A stretch of 64,000 nucleotides of DNA from Leptodactylus fallax (Eukaryota > Chordata > Amphibia > Anura > Leptodactylidae): positions 563,501 through 627,500 of the forward strand of contig CAMRHE010000134.1 in the NCBI GenBank assembly GCA_947044405.1, written 5' to 3'. Both the position numbers and the translations under genes were made by a program. Of the stretch, positions 21,116-33,309 are shown in pieces; position 1 is the first letter of the stretch, and each line of letters opens with the position of its first letter. Under the pieces are notes generated by a model, which made no database searches, had not been told where the DNA came from, and saw nothing but the letters and a program-made list of their open reading frames with translations.

Positions 21116-21289
21116 ACCATCGCCAACAGAGCGATGCTTAATGTAGCGTCCTTAGTAACCACCAGACCGCATGTCGTGGTAACTCCTATAATCATAGAGA
21201 TGAAAGATCATGCACCGGAATTGACTGAGCTGACCACCGAGAGGTCAAAGAAATAAACAAACATACGTCAACAAGAAAGGGGTCCTTTT

Positions 21290-21662
21290 GATTCGTTTAT
21301 CAAAAAAGATGGTCGACTTTTAAACAGTATTATTAAAAGTTAATTTTTAGTGTGTTTCAAATATTTTGGTTTTTTTTTTTATTTTGCTCTTAGAACACAC
21401 ATACCGTTATATTATATTGATTTCATTTTTGCTTATTTCACATGGTCCCACAAAAAGCGTAAATAAAAGCTAATCAAAACTTTATATGTACCCCAAAATG
21501 GTAGCAAATGAAAGTACAACTGGTGTTGAAAAGAATAAGCTCTCACATAGCTATGTTGACAGAAAAATAAAAAAGTTATGAATTTTGGAAGACAGGGAGG
21601 GAAAATATGAAAAAAGTCGCCAAGCATTAACATATAAACTACCCTGCATCCTTAAGGGGTTA
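21290..21662. repeat. Unclassified interspersed repeat ending CCTTAAGGGGTTAA
   Basis: Phrases such as AAAAAGTTATGAATTTTGG and CCTTAAGGGGTTAA look like a common anuran interspersed repeat; 51640-52030 (ATTTGGTATCACCGCG) looks like another part of the same kind. This is recognition from memory; class unknown. Confidence 0.4.
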
Positions 21663-22860
21663 AAGGAGGGGGCGCCATTTAACTATTTACATTTTCTGGA
21701 TACAACCCCTGGAATCAACTCTATTAGAATATTGTGCATGAAATGTTGTAATTTCTAAAGCACTGTACATTTTAATGAAACAGCTCCACGTCAATAATAT
21801 GTCCAGCTGACATGTTCATTTTAGTTACTCTGGTGAACTGTTACTGAACCGGCTCCAACTCAATTGAAGTTTCCAGTTTTTAGCTTATATGTCATGGAAG
21901 GATTGATATACTGCTATTTTCCAGCTGTCTGAAAAATAAATCTTAATAAAAATAGTCTACAATCATAAATTAGGATCAACTGAAACCCATAAGTCAACTC
22001 ATGATAGCTCTGCAAGTACAGACTACAAAGCAGCCTTGCCTTAATGGTCCCTCATAGAAAATACTTCTGTTTTCTTTACGTATGAAATCATTTGCAAGAG
22101 AGTTCTCCAACAGGCAGCCTGCTGGCTAGATTGTTCCACTGAGATTTTTGTATGGCTGCCTGCCTACAAGAACACTATAGTCTTCATTGTATTACATAAT
22201 TATATGGGTGTAACAGATAAACTTGTAACATGATGCATTTCTCAGCCCTGGTAAACAATGTTTTTATAACACTGCAGTGCTTGGATACACTTACATACAC
22301 CTGGGGAGGCAGATGGGGAACTAACATCTGTGGCATATTTTGTGACAACATTTTTTTTATTACTTACATTTTTATTAAAGAGATTTAGTTACAAATGAAA
22401 AGCAGTGATGTATACATTCATAAAGTGTTAAATACTTGTGTCACAAAGGTTATAAACTTCGATTAAAATGAAAACAAAGAACTGAAAATAAAAGGGGAAT
22501 ACTGGTGATACCACAAGTCATTAGAGGATATATAAAATACAAGTAGTAGATTTAGAGTGAAACATTGAGGTTGTACGTTGTATAATTTCGTGAAGGAGAT
22601 CTCTGCGGACTTGATTCAAATTGATGTTTAGCTACATTTCTCACCTATGTTGAAAGCGGGGCATGTTATAAAGTGCTAAAGAGCTCATACATTCATACCA
22701 ACAATTTTCATTAATATCTCTAATATTACCCATATTGAGGGACTACAACTACCTTTTCAATTGCATGCTATCTGAATCCTAGTGACAATAACTAAGTGAA
22801 GTATAACTGTTTGGAGAAACATTGGAGGATGTTCTACATTCACAGCTAATAAGGCAAGCA
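21663..22860. other. No gene recognised
   Basis: About 1.2 kb of A/T-rich sequence with no supported exon, RNA gene or structured repeat. Confidence 0.4.
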
Positions 22861-23700
22861 ATAGTCCAGGTCAGGGTGGGAGCCCTCCTACCTTGGAAAT
22901 TATAGCATTATATCTCGAGCGTATTTTGAAGGATCCTGGGAAAATCTTATTAAGAAGACAAAAAATATCAGAAGTATTTGCCAATTATTGTAAAGCCTTA
23001 CAATGTCCCTAAAAGACAATAAGAAAGAGTTTCATCCATCTTTCGAAACTATGACCCATTTTCTCAAGAAATATCTCTTCCAGCTTTGTTCCCAGAGCAG
23101 AAACGCTTCTTAAATAGGGATATAGCAACTAGTAAAACACTGAAACCACACAAGTCTCTTGGACCTGATGGTCTGTTAAATGTAAGATTAGTGTGCTAGG
23201 CCATATCTTAAAAAAAAACATTTAACCAATCATACATAACAATTCCTTCCCTACTGAGATTCATCAGACATTAATTGTTACTATCAGTAATCTCAGTTTA
23301 GCAACTATTGCTTTAAGGTTACCGCGCAGACCTGGGAAGCTTCCACATTGTTCAGAATTCTCTTAGGCTTATCCAATTAGCAAATGAGCAGGGCAGGGAT
23401 ATTTAAACCCTGTTCCTGCTTAGTTAGTACTTCCAAATCACAGGTTCTGAACAGGGGTATAAAAAAAGTCCTTACCTGAACTGCTAAATGATATAAGTTT
23501 ACATGGGTAAAAGATTTCCTACATTATCTAGATATTGACTTGACCTTCCTTGTGCCTAATCTGTTTGAACGTAATTTCATAGCTGTGGAATAAGCTGAAA
23601 TTGTTGGGATTTCTTGGCTAGGAAAAATAGCTACAATCAAAATGGTTATAATTCAGGGGCTTAAAGGGGATGGTCACTTTCAGACCAATATTGAGAGACA
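22860..23700 (+). mobile_element. L1/Tx1-type LINE remnant
   Basis: Near 23085-23185 the + strand reads ALFPEQKRFLNRDIATS then KPHKSLGPDGLLN, matching the entry to an L1/Tx1 reverse transcriptase domain (KPGKSPGPDG-type motif). Near 23590-23655 a frameshifted stretch reads ISWLGKIATIKMVII, matching the downstream WxGRIxxIKM motif. The middle (about 23290-23460) seems replaced by other sequence. Heavily decayed. Confidence 0.7.
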
Positions 23701-23749
23701 AGACTTATTGTTTGTTTAATAAAAAGTGATACAATTTTCCAGTATACAG

Positions 23750-24719
23750 TTGTGAACCGAGAGCAAGGCAGGTGGTTTGGTCTCCGCAACCAGAAATGAA
23801 CGCACACGCGGTAGTTCAAGAAAAGAATATATATTTACTATAAGTTAATAAAGACTATTTGAAGGTAAAATGACAGGGATAAAGACAAGCAAAATATACA
23901 ATATAGCATGAACAATTTCAAGGCAAATTCTGCAATGGTTTCTACTTTTACTCTGTCCAATTCTGCAGTATGGACACTGAATGAACAATATACTCAAAAC
24001 TATCCCTAACTGACCCTGACATCACATTTGGGTGCACCCCCTTTTCCCCAGTGGTCCAGGTGGACCGCTTACAGTCTGTAGAAGCGCGCGGTGGGGCCCA
24101 AAGTCGTTCCTTTCTTTTATAGTGAAACGTCCTCTCCTCACGGTTATCAGGATCTTGGGAGAAATGAAGTCCTCTTTAACAGGGAAACCCAATGAATGCA
24201 ATGTAATCCAACAGCAGATTCCACTCAGCACACTGACAGTCCTGCCGAATCCATACACTGAGCTGGGATGTAAGCCGGGATTTAGCAGGTGCTGTTCAGT
24301 ACATCAACAGCACTGCGAGTCTCTATCTGTGGTATCCATATACACAGTCACAATGTCAGTCTCACTGATCAGCCACTGAGCACAGTTCCTTTCACGTGGA
24401 CTCACTAGTCCTGTTGTCTCTTTACACTCTGTTTGTCTCTGGACCAAGATACAGCTTAGCTGTACAGAAAAATATCCACACCAGTTCAATACAACACTTG
24501 CTAAGATGGCTGCTGCTCTCTGTCTCGTCACTTCCTGCTTCTCTGCTCACATTCTGTCTGCAGAACAGGCAAGCTGACATAAAAGGGGGGGGGGAGTCAC
24601 TCCAGCATCATGTCACAATTACAATGGCTGCTGTCTTAAAGGAACAGAATCACAGAAATACATTCAACATTAACAGTTTATACAGACAAATGAAGCTTAG
24701 GACAACATTGGCTGTCTCT
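23750..24719. other. Unclassified sequence, possible old repeat
   Basis: Dense short frames on both strands but none with a recognisable domain. A GGGGGGGGG run lies near 24587. It could be a decayed LTR fragment, but I found no paired ends. Confidence 0.25.
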
Positions 24720-24721
24720 TA

Positions 24722-26362
24722 CACAGTCATATGAAAAAGTTTGGGCACCCCTATTAATCTTAATCATTTTTAGTTCTGTTTGCAACAGCCATTTCAATTT
24801 GATATATCTAATAACTGATGGACACAGTAATATTTCAGGATTGAAATGAGGTTTATTGTACTAACAGAAAATGTGCAATATGCATTAAACCAAAATTTGA
24901 CCGGTGCAAAAGTATGGGCACCTCAACAGAAAAGTGACATTAATATTTAGTAGATCCTCCTTTTGCAAAAATAACAGCCTCTAGTCGCTTCCTGTAGCTT
25001 TTAATCAGTTCCTGGATCCTGGATGAAGGTATTTTTGACCATTCCTCTTTACAAAACAATTCCAGTTCAGTTAAGTTTGATGGTCGCCGAGCATGGACAG
25101 CCCGCTTCAAATTATCCCACAGATGTTCAATGATATTCAGGTCTGGGGAATGGGATGGCCATTCCAGAACATTGTAATTGTTCCTCTGCATGAATGCCTG
25201 AGTAGATTTGGAGCTGTGTTTTGGATCATTGTCTTGCTGAAATATCCATCCCCGGCGTAACTTCAAATTCGTCACTGATTCTTGTACATTATTCTCAAGA
25301 ATCTGCTGATACTGAGTTGAATCCATGCGACCCTCAACTTTAACAAGATTCCCGGTGCCGGCATTGGCCACACAGCCCCAAAGCATAATGGAACCTCCAC
25401 CAAATTTTACAGTGGGTAGCAAGTGTTTTTCTTGGAATGCTGTGTTTTTTTGACGCCATGCATAACACCTTTTTGTATGACCAAACAACTCAATCTTTGT
25501 TTCATCAGTCCACAGGACCTTCTTCCAAAATGAAGCTGGCTTGTCCAAATGTGCTTTTGCATACCTCAGGCGACTCTGTTTGTGGCGTGCTTTCAGAAAC
25601 GGCTTCTTTCGCATCACTCTCCCATACAGCTTCTCCTTGTGCAAAGTGTGCTGTATTGTTGACCAATGCACAGTGACACCATCTGCAGCAAGATGATGCT
25701 GCAGCTCTTTGGAGGTGGTCTGTGGATTGTCCTTGACTGTTCTCACCATTCTTCTTCTCTGCCTTTCTGATATTTTTCTTGGCCTGCCACTTCTGGGCTT
25801 AACAAGAACTGTCCCTGTGGTCTTCCATTTCCTTACTATGTTCCTCACAGTGGAAACTGACAGGTTAAATCTCTGAGACAACTTTTTGTATCCTTCCCCT
25901 GAACAACTATGTTGAACAATCTTTGTTTTCAGATCATTTGAGAGTTGTTTTGAGGAGCCCATGATGCCACTCTTCAGAGGAGATTCAAATAGGAGAACAA
26001 CTTGCAATTGGCCACCTTAAATACCTTTTCTCATGATTGGATACACCTGGCTATGAAGTTCAAAGCTCAGTGAGGTTACAAAACCAATTTTGTGCTTCAG
26101 TAAGTCAGTAAAAAGTAGTTAGGAGTATTCAAATCAATAAAATGATAAGGGTACCCAAATTTTTGCACCGGTCAAATTTTGGTTTAATGCATATTGCACA
26201 TTTTCTGTTAGTACAATAAACCTCATTTCAATCCTGAAATATTACTGTGTCCATCAGTTATTAGATATATCAAATTGAAATGGCTGTTGCAAACACCCAA
26301 ATATTTAGAACTAAAAATGATTAAGATTAATAGGGGTGCCCAAACTTTTTCATATGACTGTG
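24722..26362 (-). mobile_element. Tc1/mariner element E with intact transposase
   Basis: Inverted ends CACAGTCATATGAAAAAGTT and complement; 1641 bp. TA precedes the left end (24720-24721), but the right flank reads CT, so the target duplication has decayed or the edge was altered. Inner terminal repeats (AATTTTGGTTTAATGCATAT) match across the element. Confidence 0.93.
24940..25962 (-). CDS. Tc1-like transposase, full length
   Basis: A 340-residue frame on the minus strand with no stop or frameshift. The upstream in-frame codons extend to 26007, but ATG at 25960-25962 (MGSSKQLSND) gives the standard Tc1 length. Domains: paired helix-turn-helix DNA-binding region (about 1-110, with GRPRK at 59-63), then the RNase H-like DDE catalytic domain with D153 (WTDETK), D244 (FQQDNDPKH) and E279 (NIIEHLW), 34 residues between the last two. 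The enzyme binds terminal repeats and moves the element into TA sites. This is the only uninterrupted transposase in the window. NIIEHLW in place of NPIENLW is a minor variation; activity is untested. Confidence 0.95.
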   Translation of the reverse strand: MGSSKQLSNDLKTKIVQHSCSGEGYKKLSQRFNLSVSTVRNIVRKWKTTGTVLVKPRSGRPRKISERQRRRMVRTVKDNPQTTSKELQHHLAADGVTVHWSTIQHTLHKEKLYGRVMRKKPFLKARHKQSRLRYAKAHLDKPASFWKKVLWTDETKIELFGHTKRCYAWRQKNTAFQEKHLLPTVKFGGGSIMLWGCVANAGTGNLVKVEGRMDSTQYQQILENNVQESVTNLKLRRGWIFQQDNDPKHSSKSTQAFMQRNNYNVLEWPSHSPDLNIIEHLWDNLKRAVHARRPSNLTELELFCKEEWSKIPSSRIQELIKSYRKRLEAVIFAKGGSTKY

Positions 26363-26434
26363 CTTTCTGTATCAATTCCTCACAGTTTTCTAGAACTCTG
26401 CTTGCTATCATTCATTCCGCTTACTGCCAAAGGA

Positions 26435-26575
26435 TAAAAATCAGTCGATGGTCATGGGATGGACACACAGGTGCACAGCTATTCATAGTCACAGAACAGA
26501 AATCAGATATCTGCCTGGTAATAACCTGAGCACCTGTGTGCTCATCACATGACCATGGACTGATTTTTATTATCT
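26435..26575. repeat. Foldback repeat
   Basis: Left AAAAATCAGTCGATGGTCATG ... ACACAGGTGC pairs imperfectly with right GCACCTGTGTG ... CATGACCATGGACTGATTTTT. Class unknown. Confidence 0.7.
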
Positions 26576-26579
26576 CCTA

Positions 26580-26904
26580 TGCCATGCACCATCACCCTTC
26601 TCTAACTCAGACTTCCCCTTCATCACTAGATGCTTAGTTATGATCTCCCGTGAACTCTACCAAAGGGATCTCTAAATGTTACCAAATTCTCTAACCTTTT
26701 TCAAGGCCAATTGAAATGGTGCCCCAACCCCTCCAAAGTTGGAAAATTAGGCTTGACTACTACTGCACATCCAGTCAACACTGAGATATGTCACTGAGCC
26801 CATTGTGCATGCGCAGCAATTGAAAGAAGGTGGGGACATATACTCAGCTTCAGTGCTCAGCTCAAGGGTGTTGTCCATGAATTGGACAAACTCCAGAGGG
26901 GCTT
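26580..26904. other. No gene recognised
   Basis: No exon or structured element supported. Confidence 0.35.
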
Positions 26905-27128
26905 GGGGCAGGTGTAACATAAAAAACCATACTCACCTGTCCCCGGCACTCATAGCAGTCATATTGGGTGCATGGCTTCCAGGGACCAAGGCACGGTATG
27001 TGACCGGACTGCTCCAGTGGTGGATATCAGAGCGGTGGGGACAGGTGTCAGACAGGTTTTTTTCCCTTATGTAACACCTGCCACAGACCCTTCCAGAGAT
27101 TGGCCAATTCCTGGAAAACCCCTTTAAG
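26905..27128. repeat. Foldback MITE with CCTGTCCCC arms
   Basis: ATACTCACCTGTCCCCG at the left pairs with GGGGACAGGTG at the right, and the element ends GGAAAACCCCTTTAAG. Similar in layout to 16945-17262 and 63370-63711. Confidence 0.55.
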
Positions 27129-27129
27129 A

Positions 27130-27210
27130 ATATGTCCCATACTGCACACAGTATAATGTCCCAGAGTGGACCCTTCATACAGTATAATAACACATAGTGG
27201 CCCCTACGAA
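27130..27210 (-). repeat. Short minisatellite, CACACAGTATAATGTCCC type
   Basis: Two to three imperfect units with ACAGTATAAT and GTGGCCCC, related to the 16220 and 11605 arrays. Confidence 0.55.
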
Positions 27211-27549
27211 TTTCCAAACTCAACGTTTTCGCTACTCATGAGCTATTGCTCTCTTCAGAGTATACTGAGCTGGCACCGGTCTTCGAGGCCCTGAATCTGT
27301 TGAGGAAAGATAAGATGCAATGGGTATTGGACCTCCAGGTTCAGATCATGAATAACCAATGTTCTAGATGTATAAATAAATTGGAAAATGCTCTAAAAAT
27401 AGCATATTATTGTTATATTGCTCGTGACAACATTTTATACAGTGTGTTCTGTAAAATAAATATTTCACTATTAGAAATGTATGCTAGTCAATAGGTGGTA
27501 GTGTAGTATATAGTGCTCATTGCAGATCACAAAGAACAGTGGAGGCTTT

Positions 27550-27870
27550 ATTGAAGGGGTTATACCACAAAAATTACTTGTCCCTTATACATAGGATAGG
27601 GAAGAAACTGCCGATCACTGACACCCCCACCAATCCCAAGAATCAGAGTGTGAATATAGTGGTGGACTCGCCCCAGCTCCATTTAATGGGAGTGCCAGAG
27701 ATAGCTGAACACGGTGCTGTAATTATTTTTGGTGCTTCCATTGAAGTAAATTGAGTGGGGGTGTGCATTATGTGTTCACTGTTACATTAAAAAAATGGAT
27801 AAAACACCCCAGTTCTTGGTCAGACCCCCATCGATCAGCCATTTATCCCCTATCCATAGGATAAAAAAGT
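27550..27870. repeat. AAGGGGTTATACC foldback repeat
   Basis: Starts GAAGGGGTTATACCAC, followed by ACATAGGATAGGG and CCGATCACTGACACCCCCAC. The right side carries the mirror: TCAGACCCCCATCGATCAG and CCTATCCATAGGATAA. A widespread anuran-type interspersed repeat. Confidence 0.6.
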
Positions 27871-28169
27871 CACACATTTTTTGCAAAAAGTAGGCATGGT
27901 GGGGCTTAGCAGGAGGGGGCATTTTAAAATAATTTTAATTTTACAATTCATTTTAATTATGGGGAATTTTATGTTAAATATATTTGCTAAAATGGTCATG
28001 TTAGGAGAGCATAGTGTTCATTGTAATATGTCTATGGATACAGCTCCTAGCAATGAAAGTCTCTGTTAGGATAAGTCAATGGGGTCTGTAGAGCACTGGC
28101 TATATCTATTTTTGAATAGATCTGACTGAATACTCTGGTTTCTGTTATGAAGTGTGAACAGAGCCAAAG

Positions 28170-28440
28170 AGTTAAAGGGGTTTTTCAGCCCCAAAAAGAT
28201 TTTTTTATACTGATGATCAGTATGCTGCAGTGGATGGGGAGCTTGTGCAGAGCTCCTATTCAAGTAATTGGAGTGGAGCTGAAGTTCACTGGAGCCATAG
28301 TTATAGAGTGGATGGGGCTGCAGCTCTACTCTACTGGGCTCAGTGGGGAGTAGAGAATATACTGCTGGCAGACACCAGAAGTGGCAGCTAATCTACTGTG
28401 AGAACAAAGAATCAGGTATATTGAATTTTACCATCTGTCA
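28170..28440. repeat. TTAAAGGGGTTTTTCAG-type repeat fragment
   Basis: Begins AGTTAAAGGGGTTTTTCAGC. Similar in its end to the repeats at 27550, 44360 and 62115. Right edge unclear. Confidence 0.4.
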
Positions 28441-29905
28441 AGGCAGAGCTGGCACACCCCATTACACATAATATAGGAAGCCGATCCCTCCTCAGCTGAT
28501 CTGGCAACTCTTTTCTTATGTGTGTGGGCACTTTTAGTATCAGAAGCCACAATCTAGTTGTCACTCATCTTTGCCCAAAACAGAACTAAAAGATGGCTGA
28601 AGATAATTTGTATCTATTTAAGAGACGAGTATGACATAATTATGCATATTTACTGCTAATTATGGAAATTTTTTTAATAATATACTGTACAAAACCTTAT
28701 TCCAGGCAGGTTTTTAAAAACATATACGTCCATATTACTGGATTGTTTAGCCTGCATTTTCATGTTTATGTGCCCTAGGTTGTGCAAAATGTAATCAGAT
28801 GAGTTTACAGCACAATACTTTGGGAATGTAACAAAAGAACTTTCATGAGAATACCTTACTAAATATAGACAAGGCTGGAATGATGTGTAATAAAAGCAAG
28901 TTTAAGCACGTTACAACTTAAATCTGAGGTTTATCTGAATGTTGGATAGTCAGAATCTGCAAATGAATGACATTTCAGCTTGTAGAGTGTGGAGGTTGTG
29001 CAGAAATGATTTGCTTAGCAAGGCAGATATGTGAGTAAACACTATGCTAACCATAATATTCAGTGATAACCTCAATAGTCCTTACTCAGCATCCTGTTCA
29101 TTATCCAGCATCTGATCCAATGTAGGCTGGGGCCTTCCATACCGATGCAGTTTCTTATTAATAACTACGTGTCTGCGCTTTTTTGCTATCTCTTTTATAA
29201 CTGTAAAGGGTATAGGTTCACTTCTATATAACAATGTCCATTACCTTCAGCAAAGTAAAATAATATACCATATTTTTCAGACTATAAGATGCTTCGCGGC
29301 GCAGAGGGTGCAATCAGACACCCGTGCATTGCTTTAAAAACCCATAGAAGTGAATGGGTTTTTAAGCAATGCGTCTCAAACCTTTCTCAATCCTTTCCCT
29401 ATCCTTTTTTTCTGACATTTAGGTCAGATTCGCAGCGGACGGACTCCGGGCGCAAGTGTGAACCCACCCTGATCAGAAGAATTGCTGATAAACTGCTTCT
29501 CCTGATCAGAGAGCTGTGCGTGCGTCTGCTCATCTCTCTCTCCCTGACTCACACTGATCTGTCAAATCAGTGCAAGGTACAGGAGAGGATAATTTAGCTG
29601 GCAGACCACGATCCAAACGGGGACCATGGCTGCCATCTGTCCAAACCCTGCCTCTATAATTATAGTGGCCTGGAGAAACTACTCACCTCCTGATCGCTGT
29701 CCTTTAGCATGAATACATGACCACAGCGGCTATACAACTTGTGCACAGGCAGCAGGGATGATTACTGAGCTCTGATAAAAGACAGCGGTCAAGAGGTAAG
29801 TGTCTCAACAAACTCTGCATAAATGAATAGTACAAGGTGATTTTAAGAAACTTTGTAATATATCGTATCAGAGTATAATTCTTCTTTCTGCTCTTACCAA
29901 GATAT
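28441..29905. other. No gene recognised
   Basis: About 1.5 kb without a supported exon. TATTTTTCAGACTATAAGATGC at 29270-29291 resembles the end of a widespread vertebrate repeat (TTTTTCGGACTATAAG). Confidence 0.35.
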
Positions 29906-29907
29906 TA

Positions 29908-30281
29908 CAGGTGCATCTCAATAAAGTAGAATATCTTTGATACGTTCATTCATTTCAGTAATTCAGTAATTCAGTTCATAATCAGCGTCTTCCATGATTG
30001 TGTGTCCTACTGAACCAGATTGAGGGACCATTTAAAGGCTTAGGTAACCTTGGCAGGTGACACACTGAATTTACAATACTGAACTTTTTTATAATATTCT
30101 AATTTTCTTAGATTTGGGTTTTCATTACCTGTAATCCATAATCAACATTTACAGAAATTAAACACTTGAAATAGAACATTCTGTGTGTAAAGAATCTAGA
30201 AAAATATAGGTCACTTTTTTAATATAATTACTGAAAGAAATAAACGTGTCAAAGATATTCTAATTTATTGAGATGCACCAG
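29908..30281. mobile_element. Short non-autonomous Tc1/mariner MITE
   Basis: Ends CAGGTGCATCTCAATAAAGTAG and complement CTAATTTATTGAGATGCACC, flanked by TA at 29906-29907 and 30282-30283; 374 bp. No transposase remnant is recognisable, so it depends on another element for movement. Confidence 0.88.
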
Positions 30282-30283
30282 TA

Positions 30284-32779
30284 TATAAAACAGATTCTCC
30301 TCTACACACTGTGTGTGCAGAGTATGGCAGCTCATCTCCACCCACCATTATAGAGTGCAAACTATAAATGAATCATTCAGAGAGAAAATTGCTAAATTCC
30401 TCATATACACACATAACAGGTTATCCTGAAAATTCACCTGGAATGACAGGTATGCTTTAAATTATTTTTCTACAAATTTTTTTCTGTTTTTGTTTTTTTT
30501 ACTCGGATAATAGTGGTGGTTGTTACTCAGACTTCTTCCCTAGAAAAATAATCACTTTAATAAGTAACTCATTTTACACAAAGGGCTTGTTTCTTTTCCA
30601 ATTTGACACCCCCTGTACAGTGTCATTGATTCTTTAGATACCCAGGCACCCGCAGAGCACACTGACACAGAGAATCACACAGCAGCTCTAGACCTGTAAA
30701 GACACGACTATTCTGCTATGTCAAGTGTGTGTGAGTCTGTGTCACTCTTCTCTGCACACACAGCTGTGTTTGTGTGGAATGTCTAGCCCACAACCCACAG
30801 TGTGCATCACACTGTGACTCTCCTCCCTTACACAGCCCCCTTTGCTGCCACACAAACTCTGCTATCCACATGAGACAGCCCAGATCCAGATGTTTCACCC
30901 TATACAATCTTTGTATGAATGGATGATTGTGGACCGATCTACAGTTCTAGAACAGCTGGCATTTCCCATAGCTTTTCAAAGTCTTACTATGGGATACAGA
31001 TACTGTTTTCTCTATAACCTTTTAAATGTGTGTTGCCAGGTTACCAGCATGCGAAAGTTCTCTAGATGGTGTGTGTAGAACCAATGTGGGCATCTCCATG
31101 CAGGAAATATGTTCCTAGCCAACAAAGTAAGCTAAAATGTGTTAAAAACACAATTTACATTGTAACAATAATGCAAAAACCCAATGCCACCAGCAACTTA
31201 TATGCATTACAGATTTATTAATAAAATATTCCTCTCATTGGTAATATTATTAGTAACACACAGAAAAACAATGTAGGCAATTGAAGCTTCCTTCACTGTC
31301 ACAGTCATCTCAACAGTCTGTCTTCTTTCCCCCAGTAGTTACAGCAGGGCCATCATCCCTTCACAAATAGCCACAACAGAGGGTCCCTGCTGTGAACTGT
31401 CTGCTTGGCAGTAGAGACAGAAAAACAGTATGTTGGAAGCACGATGAAGGTATATTCACCATGCTTAGATATTCACCAGTTGTAAATAAAGTATTTTTTT
31501 TTCCTTTCAATAATTATTTTGGAAGTGTTGGTTGATAATGTGGGACAGCTCATGTCCCACAAAGCCATCAGATGCCATCAGATATGAAGTCAAATGACAA
31601 ACTAATGGTTTGGTGTGATGGTGCTGTGACCTGTCCTTGCCCCCACCACTCTCGGGCCTGTTGTTTAGGGATTACTATACAATAGTGCACTGAGATGAGG
31701 AATGGCGTCCTATTGTTGCTTCATACACACAATTAGTTGGGATTCTTTTCCAGAGTCTCTCAAATCCTGTCTGCAAAACTGAAATGCTTAAATCTTTCAC
31801 CAGGACAAGGGAGATAACCTGACCGTGTGTGACAGTAGTAATTTGTCTTTCTTGAAAGGAAATTCTACACTGGACATTTTGGGGGAACTGATTTTCATCA
31901 GTGATCTCTTCTTAACCACAGACACACACTTAGCCATTATACGTATCATTGTCATGTTTCCCACAGGGTTAAAGAGGATTTCTGCAATTATACTACCATA
32001 CATTGTGCTGAGAATATGTTGTAGAGTTAAAATTCCAGCAGAGAAACAAATAATCATTTTATATTTTCGATGTATTTTATTACAAACCGAATATCAGAAA
32101 AAAATCTTTGTTTTGCTCTGCCCTGCACTGAAGAGGTCACCAGGTAAAATTTTGGGAGTGGAAGGCTTTGCGGTATGTTGTAAATATGTTCCTACAGACT
32201 AGCACTGATAACTCTGGTCTTCCACTAACTCAACATATTCCGGCGCTACATAGACAAATATTTTGTCACAAACATGGATGATGAGGTGCTTATAGCATCT
32301 GTGCCCTGACTGCTCGGTTCTATAGAGGGCACCAATAAACCACTCTGCCTAGCCAAGGTATTTTCATAAAGGGTATGTCCCCCTACTGAATCTTTGTCCC
32401 ACGTGAAGAAAAGTCTTGTTATAAGTCTTACCTTGTCATTCAGTAGGGGGTCTAGAATCAAAAGGGAAACTATGTTTCAGGGGAAGAGTTTGCCTTGTAC
32501 ATTGATTTTTGGAGCTAGCATATTCCGTAGAACTTTACACAAATGCACACAATCCATAATGGCCTCTGGCTGCAATGGGGTTTGGAATCTAATTCCCTTA
32601 TCTTAAGCAGTGAACACTTTCATAACAATTTACTAGAAATTGGTGATGTACAGTAGATTAGAAGAAAGCCACTGACAAACATTGCTTCCCTCCTGCAAGA
32701 TCAACAAGACCAAGTTCAGCAGCACTATTGAAGCAGATCTGAGTGCTTCTATCTTTTATCTCCTATTGCTACATCTCTG
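30284..32779. other. No gene recognised
   Basis: About 2.5 kb. Short frames on both strands lack recognisable domains, and no convincing exon or structured repeat was found. Confidence 0.35.
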
Positions 32780-32975
32780 ATGGTCCCCAAATCAGTCTTT
32801 GTTTACCGGGCTGCAGTGATGATGTCCTTGTTTATACATATGACCACTGCAGCAAATCACTGGCCTCAGAGGTCTTGCCTTGTTCAACAATGAGACTGGT
32901 GAACATATGCAGCAGGGTGGATAGACAGGGACATCATGACTGCAGCCAAATAAACAAAAACTGATGGGAACCATT
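32780..32975. repeat. Foldback repeat with mirrored reading frames
   Basis: CAGTCTTTGTTTACCGGGCT GCAGTGATGATGTCC at the left is mirrored by GGACATCATGACTGCAGCC AAATAAACAAAAACTG at the right. Because the arms are complementary, frames at 32743-32964 (+) and 32792-33004 (-) look like each other; neither is a real gene. Confidence 0.7.
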
Positions 32976-33024
32976 AGAGTGGCAGTGTTGGAGTTGCATT
33001 CCATTTAACAGGTGAATATATGTT

Positions 33025-33303
33025 CTTTTGTTACTTTATATAATTTCCTCTGTCTCCCCAAATTTGAAGGATCTCATCAGCATAAAGATGGTACCGGAAG
33101 CCAAATCTAGTGATGGTTTGTCCAATGGGTGCTGTGTAGAGGGAGAAGAGCAGGGGACCTAGGACCGAGTGCTGAGGAACCCCAACGGCAAGGGAAAGAG
33201 GGGAACAAACAGAGCCCACAAATGATACACAGAAAGTGCGGTCAGAGAGATAAGAGGAGAACCAGGAGAGAGCAGTGTCTGTGAGGCCAACAGAACGGAG
33301 CAT
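33025..33303 (-). mobile_element. L2-type LINE reverse transcriptase fragment
   Basis: The minus strand encodes a 90-residue open stretch with LSWFSSYLSDRTFCVSF, GVPQHSVLGPLLFSLYTAP and FRYHLYADE, diagnostic of the L2 LINE reverse transcriptase (GVPQGSVLGPLLF and the YADD catalytic box, here YADE). The change of the second catalytic aspartate and the loss of both flanks make it inactive. Confidence 0.88.
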
Positions 33304-33309
33304 AGTGAG

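Noticed and set aside
24032..24734. Overlapping frames of 75-115 residues as host exons
   Set aside because: No recognisable domain, splice-phase logic or similarity; probably old repeat sequence.
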